A program made the position numbers and the translations under genes. Below, in pieces: positions 32,276 through 35,124 of a stretch of 35,124 bases of DNA (positions within the stretch are counted from its first letter, which is position 1; the number at the start of each line of letters is the position of its first letter). The DNA is taken from positions 57,565 through 92,688 of the forward strand of contig JAAVEB010000008.1 of the NCBI GenBank assembly GCA_014801525.1, read 5' to 3'. The notes below the pieces were generated by a model, which saw nothing but the letters and a program-made list of their open reading frames with translations, was not told the origin of the DNA and made no database searches. The DNA is from Bacteroides sp. (GTDB taxonomy: Bacteria > Bacteroidota > Bacteroidia > Bacteroidales > Muribaculaceae).

Positions 32276-32562
32276 TATGCCGTTCTATTGTTTGAAAACG
32301 TGATTTGGTCGGTAATTTGCAACGTAATCGTTTCAACAGCTTATGTATTCTGCGAAATTACGGTTTAGATTTGGACCTGTCACTATTTTCGCGGTATTTT
32401 TAACACACTTTAGCGTAGTTGCAGCGTTTTGCCTGTCGCAAGGGTAAATTGAGGGGATTTATGCGGGTATTTAGCACGGCTTCTGCCGTAATTTTCGGAT
32501 TGTTATGATTGGTATGATGAACTTTACAGATATTTATTACGTTTTATTGCAAAGTTTCCACT
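32276..32562. other. Non-coding stretch between the PagL-like gene and rsfS
   Basis: About 290 bp between divergent genes, with no credible ORF or RNA gene. It should hold the promoter of the PagL-exporter operon, but I find only poor -7 matches on the minus strand (for example 32439-32446). On the plus strand 32366-32373 reads TAGATTTG, a perfect -7 match with no partner box. A small hairpin ACGGC-TTCT-GCCGT lies near 32476-32490. Confidence 0.6.
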
Positions 32563-32570
32563 ATCTTTGT
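32563..32570 (+). promoter_or_regulatory. -7 element of rsfS-ftsH
   Basis: 32563-32570 reads TATCTTTG, a perfect -7 match, 23 nt before the rsfS ATG. No -33 TTTG is at standard spacing; the nearest TTG (32548-32550) is only 12 bp away. Confidence 0.58.
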
Positions 32571-32592
32571 AATTATTATTTACGACTATTTG

Positions 32593-32952
32593 ATGAACGA
32601 AACAAAAGATATTGCTAAACTCGTTATCGAGGGAATACAAAATCGCAAGGGTAAAAAAATTACAGTAGTAAATCTTGAAGAAATAGAAGGGGCGGCAGCA
32701 AATCGCTTCATAATCTGTCAGGGGTCGTCGACTATGCAGGTGAGTTCTATCGCCGATAGCGTTCGCGAGACGCTGCAGAAAGAAGCCGATATTAAGCCCT
32801 ACAATTATGACGGCTATCAGAATTCCCAGTGGATTGTGATAGATTATGGCGACACGTTTGTCCATGTATTTCTTCCCGAAACTCGCCAGTTCTATAACCT
32901 TGAAGAACTTTGGAGCGATGCGGCGATAACCGAGATTCCCGATATTGATTAA
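32593..32952 (+). CDS. rsfS: Ribosome silencing factor RsfS (119 aa)
   Basis: RsfS binds ribosomal protein uL14 on the large subunit and blocks subunit joining when nutrients run short. The full family pattern is present: KDIAKLVIEGIQNRKGKKIT, VVNLEEIEGAAANRFIICQG, SSTMQVSSIADSVRETL, YDGYQNSQWIVIDYGDTFVH and VFLPETRQFYNLEELWSDA. I chose the ATG at 32593; an in-frame TTG directly before it at 32590 would add a single residue. ftsH follows 59 bp downstream on the same strand without a visible promoter, an arrangement I recall as common in Bacteroidota. Confidence 0.96.
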   Translation: MNETKDIAKLVIEGIQNRKGKKITVVNLEEIEGAAANRFIICQGSSTMQVSSIADSVRETLQKEADIKPYNYDGYQNSQWIVIDYGDTFVHVFLPETRQFYNLEELWSDAAITEIPDID

Positions 32953-33011
32953 GTGTTGACAAATCATCCTTCAAGCATCACATTTTTGAATATTAAAAAC
33001 ATATAATTGAT

Positions 33012-35045
33012 ATGGCTCTTATTCCTAAAAAGCCCACAATCAAATTCAGTATCTACTGGATGTATGCCATCGTGTTTCTTGTGCTGATCGGCATATATTA
33101 CCTTGATGAAAATTCAATCACCAAGGAGGTGAGCTATTCCGAGTTTGAAAAATATGTAACCGACGGTGGCGTGAAGCAGATTGTTGTTTTCACCAATAAG
33201 AATGAAGCCGAGGCGGTGATAACCGACTCTCTTGCCGCTAAAATCTTTCCTCCGTCGCAATATACCCAGGGATCTCACCAGGAAGTGAAAATCACAACTT
33301 CAATCCCGAGCGCCGACAAACTTCAGGACAAGATTGACCAATGGCAGCAGGATGGTGTGTTTAAAGGCAAATTCTCGTTTGAAAAGGGGAGCGACTATTC
33401 AGCAATGTTCTGGTCATTCGCCCCGATTCTGCTGCTTATCATTTTCTGGTTTGTGATAATGAAGCGCATGTCAGGAAAAGACAGCGGAGGCAGCGGAGTG
33501 TTCAGCGTCGGAAAGTCAAAGGCTCAGATATTTGACAAGGATGGTCCCATTCAAGTCACGTTTAAGGATGTTGCCGGACTCTCTGAAGCTAAAACCGAAA
33601 TCGAGGAGATTGTGGAGTTCCTTAAGAATCCCCAGCGCTACACTGACCTCGGAGGTAAGATTCCAAAGGGCGCTCTCCTTGTAGGACCTCCCGGAACTGG
33701 TAAAACTTTGCTCGCAAAGGCTGTTGCCGGTGAAGCCAATGTGCCATTCTTCTCAATGTCAGGTTCTGACTTTGTCGAGATGTTTGTGGGTGTCGGAGCC
33801 TCTCGTGTGAGAGATTTGTTCCGCCAGGCTAAGGAGAAAGCTCCGTGTATCGTGTTTATTGATGAAATCGACGCCGTTGGTCGTGCGCGTGGACGCAATC
33901 CTAATATGGGCGCGAATGATGAGCGTGAAAATACACTTAACCAGTTGTTGACCGAGATGGACGGTTTCGGTTCAAACAGCGGAGTCATCATTCTTGCCGC
34001 CACCAACCGTGCCGATATTCTTGACAAGGCGTTGTTGCGCGCCGGGCGTTTCGACCGCCAGATATATGTTGATTTGCCCGATCTCAACGACCGTGTAGCC
34101 ATCTTTAATGTTCATCTTCGCAACATCAAGACCGACGATTCTCTGGATGTTGAGCTTCTTGCTCGTCAGACTCCGGGATTTTCGGGCGCCGATATTGCTA
34201 ATGTCTGCAACGAGGCTGCTCTTATTGCCGCCCGTCACAACAAGCCGTGTGTGACTCGTCAGGACTTCAATGATGCTGTCGACCGCATAATTGGCGGTCT
34301 TGAAAAACGCTCTAAGATAACTACCGACGAGGAGAAACGCTCAATCGCTGTCCATGAAGCTGGACATGCCACTATTTCATGGCATCTCCGTTATGCGAGT
34401 CCGCTCATCAAGGTTACTATCGTTCCGCGTGGAAAGGCTCTTGGCGCAGCGTGGTATCTTCCTGAAGAGCGTCAGATCACTCCGTCCGAGGCGCTTCTCG
34501 ACGAGATGTGCTCAACACTCGGAGGGCGTGCCGCTGAAGAACTCTTCCTGGGACATATCTCAACCGGCGCGGCAAATGACCTTGAGCGTGTCACCAAGAT
34601 GGCTTATGCCATGGTAGCTTATTACGGTATGAGCGATAAGCTCCCCAACCTCTGCTATTATGACTCCACCGGTCAGCAGTATGGTTTCTCGAAACCTTAC
34701 AGCGAAGAACGCGCTAAGGATATCGATGCCGAAGTGTCGCGCATCATAAGCGAGCAATATGAGCGTGCGAAAGAGATTCTTCGCAAGTATGCCGACGGTC
34801 ACAAGGAGCTTTCCGATGTCCTCATATCGCGCGAGGTTATCTATACCGAAGATGTTGAACGCATATTCGGCAAGCGTCCTTGGGTTTCCCGCACTGACGA
34901 GATTTTTGCAGGTCGGCAGTTGGCTCAGAATAATACCGATGAGAAAGGAAAGCCGTCAGATGATAACGCTGATGACGACGGACCGATTGATGTAGAAGCC
35001 GAACCGGTGAATCCCGATATTCCTCCCATTCCCGAGAAGAACTGA
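33012..35045 (+). CDS. ftsH: ATP-dependent zinc metalloprotease FtsH (677 aa)
   Basis: FtsH is the membrane-anchored AAA+ protease that removes misfolded membrane proteins and selected regulators. Two membrane helices (about 13-30 and 131-150) flank a periplasmic domain. The AAA module has Walker A GPPGTGKT (225-232), the pore motif [12 protein letters not shown], Walker B VFIDE (281-285) and the second region of homology from [20 protein letters not shown]. The protease domain carries the zinc motif HEAGH (448-452) and the third ligand D523 in [16 protein letters not shown] Bacteroidota-style acidic, proline-containing tail (about 640-677) follows. The length is normal. The transcript is closed by a strong terminator 30 bp after the stop, so no downstream gene shares it. 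Confidence 0.98.
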   Translation: MALIPKKPTIKFSIYWMYAIVFLVLIGIYYLDENSITKEVSYSEFEKYVTDGGVKQIVVFTNKNEAEAVITDSLAAKIFPPSQYTQGSHQEVKITTSIPSADKLQDKIDQWQQDGVFKGKFSFEKGSDYSAMFWSFAPILLLIIFWFVIMKRMSGKDSGGSGVFSVGKSKAQIFDKDGPIQVTFKDVAGLSEAKTEIEEIVEFLKNPQRYTDLGGKIPKGALLVGPPGTGKTLLAKAVAGEANVPFFSMSGSDFVEMFVGVGASRVRDLFRQAKEKAPCIVFIDEIDAVGRARGRNPNMGANDERENTLNQLLTEMDGFGSNSGVIILAATNRADILDKALLRAGRFDRQIYVDLPDLNDRVAIFNVHLRNIKTDDSLDVELLARQTPGFSGADIANVCNEAALIAARHNKPCVTRQDFNDAVDRIIGGLEKRSKITTDEEKRSIAVHEAGHATISWHLRYASPLIKVTIVPRGKALGAAWYLPEERQITPSEALLDEMCSTLGGRAAEELFLGHISTGAANDLERVTKMAYAMVAYYGMSDKLPNLCYYDSTGQQYGFSKPYSEERAKDIDAEVSRIISEQYERAKEILRKYADGHKELSDVLISREVIYTEDVERIFGKRPWVSRTDEIFAGRQLAQNNTDEKGKPSDDNADDDGPIDVEAEPVNPDIPPIPEKN

Positions 35046-35075
35046 TTCAGACTGGAATCTGAATAAACAATAAAT

Positions 35076-35118
35076 AAACGGGGGTGCAGTTCAAACCGAA
35101 CTGCACCCCCGTTTTATA
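35076..35118 (+). terminator. Strong rho-independent terminator of rsfS-ftsH
   Basis: A perfect 17-bp stem (35076-35092 with 35098-35114, core CGGGGGTGCAGTTC) with a 5-nt loop is followed by TTTTATATCTCTC on the plus strand. It begins 31 bp after the ftsH stop. Confidence 0.93.
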
Positions 35119-35124
35119 TCTCTC

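Noticed and set aside
32524-32967. 147-codon open frame antisense to rsfS
   Set aside because: rsfS matches its family end to end, so the antisense frame is a shadow.
1-35124. CRISPR arrays, insertion sequences, prophage or integrative-element genes, tRNA or rRNA genes
   Set aside because: No regularly spaced repeats, transposase, integrase, structural phage genes, or recognisable RNA-gene cores were seen; almost all of the window is accounted for by ordinary coding sequence.

Overview
The window is a gene-dense chromosomal stretch from a member of the Bacteroidota, most likely order Bacteroidales and possibly Muribaculaceae-like; the family-level placement is a guess. The evidence is threefold. 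Several families are typical of that phylum (DUF5606, DUF1573 with an ASCGCT motif, the TIGR02757/DUF2400 family, Bacteroidota-type YebC and DUF3857 proteins). Upstream of many genes sits the Bacteroidota -7 promoter element TAnnTTTG, in four cases with a TTG/TTTG -33 box 18-20 bp upstream. Many operons are spaced by only 2-25 bp. I saw no rRNA, tRNA, insertion sequence, phage gene, CRISPR array or SusC/SusD pair, so this looks like ordinary chromosome with a few poorly described gene clusters.

Layout. 1-6471 (minus): pheT, yebC, a TIGR02757 protein, two DUF1573 exported proteins and the start of meaB, which runs off the left edge. 6472-6631: divergent promoters for pheT and yhcH. 6632-9312 (plus): an exported YhcH-family protein, then a GH51 alpha-L-arabinofuranosidase. 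9406-14343 (minus): two DUF3857/transglutaminase-like exported proteins in one operon (one with an intact Cys-His-Asp triad, one that has lost it), a Crp/Fnr-type regulator, and a 46-residue acidic small ORF. 14540-19497 (plus): mutS2 and an exported GH3 glycosidase. 19566-20000 (minus): a DUF5606 protein. 20104-25402 (plus): a tightly packed five-gene run with a Yip1-like membrane protein, smpB, a membrane acyltransferase, a putative lipoprotein with a GH18-like/DUF3142-like barrel motif, and a large exported repeat-type protein of unknown family. 25441-32275 (minus): a PagL-like lipid A deacylase followed by a MacAB-TolC-type export system (ATPase, two different permeases, adaptor, outer-membrane factor). 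32593-35045 (plus): rsfS and ftsH, closed by a strong terminator.

How the genes fit together. Translation and quality-control genes (pheT, smpB, rsfS, ftsH) and DNA maintenance (mutS2) alternate with cell-envelope and glycan functions. GH51, GH3 and the exported YhcH protein could act on arabinose- or xylose-containing plant glycans in the periplasm, but without a SusCD locus they look like isolated helpers rather than a complete polysaccharide utilisation locus. The PagL-MacAB-TolC operon points to envelope remodelling or export. The best candidates for an undescribed system are the acyltransferase / GH18-like lipoprotein / exported repeat protein trio after smpB, and the paired active and degenerate DUF3857 transglutaminase-like proteins next to a Crp/Fnr-type regulator.
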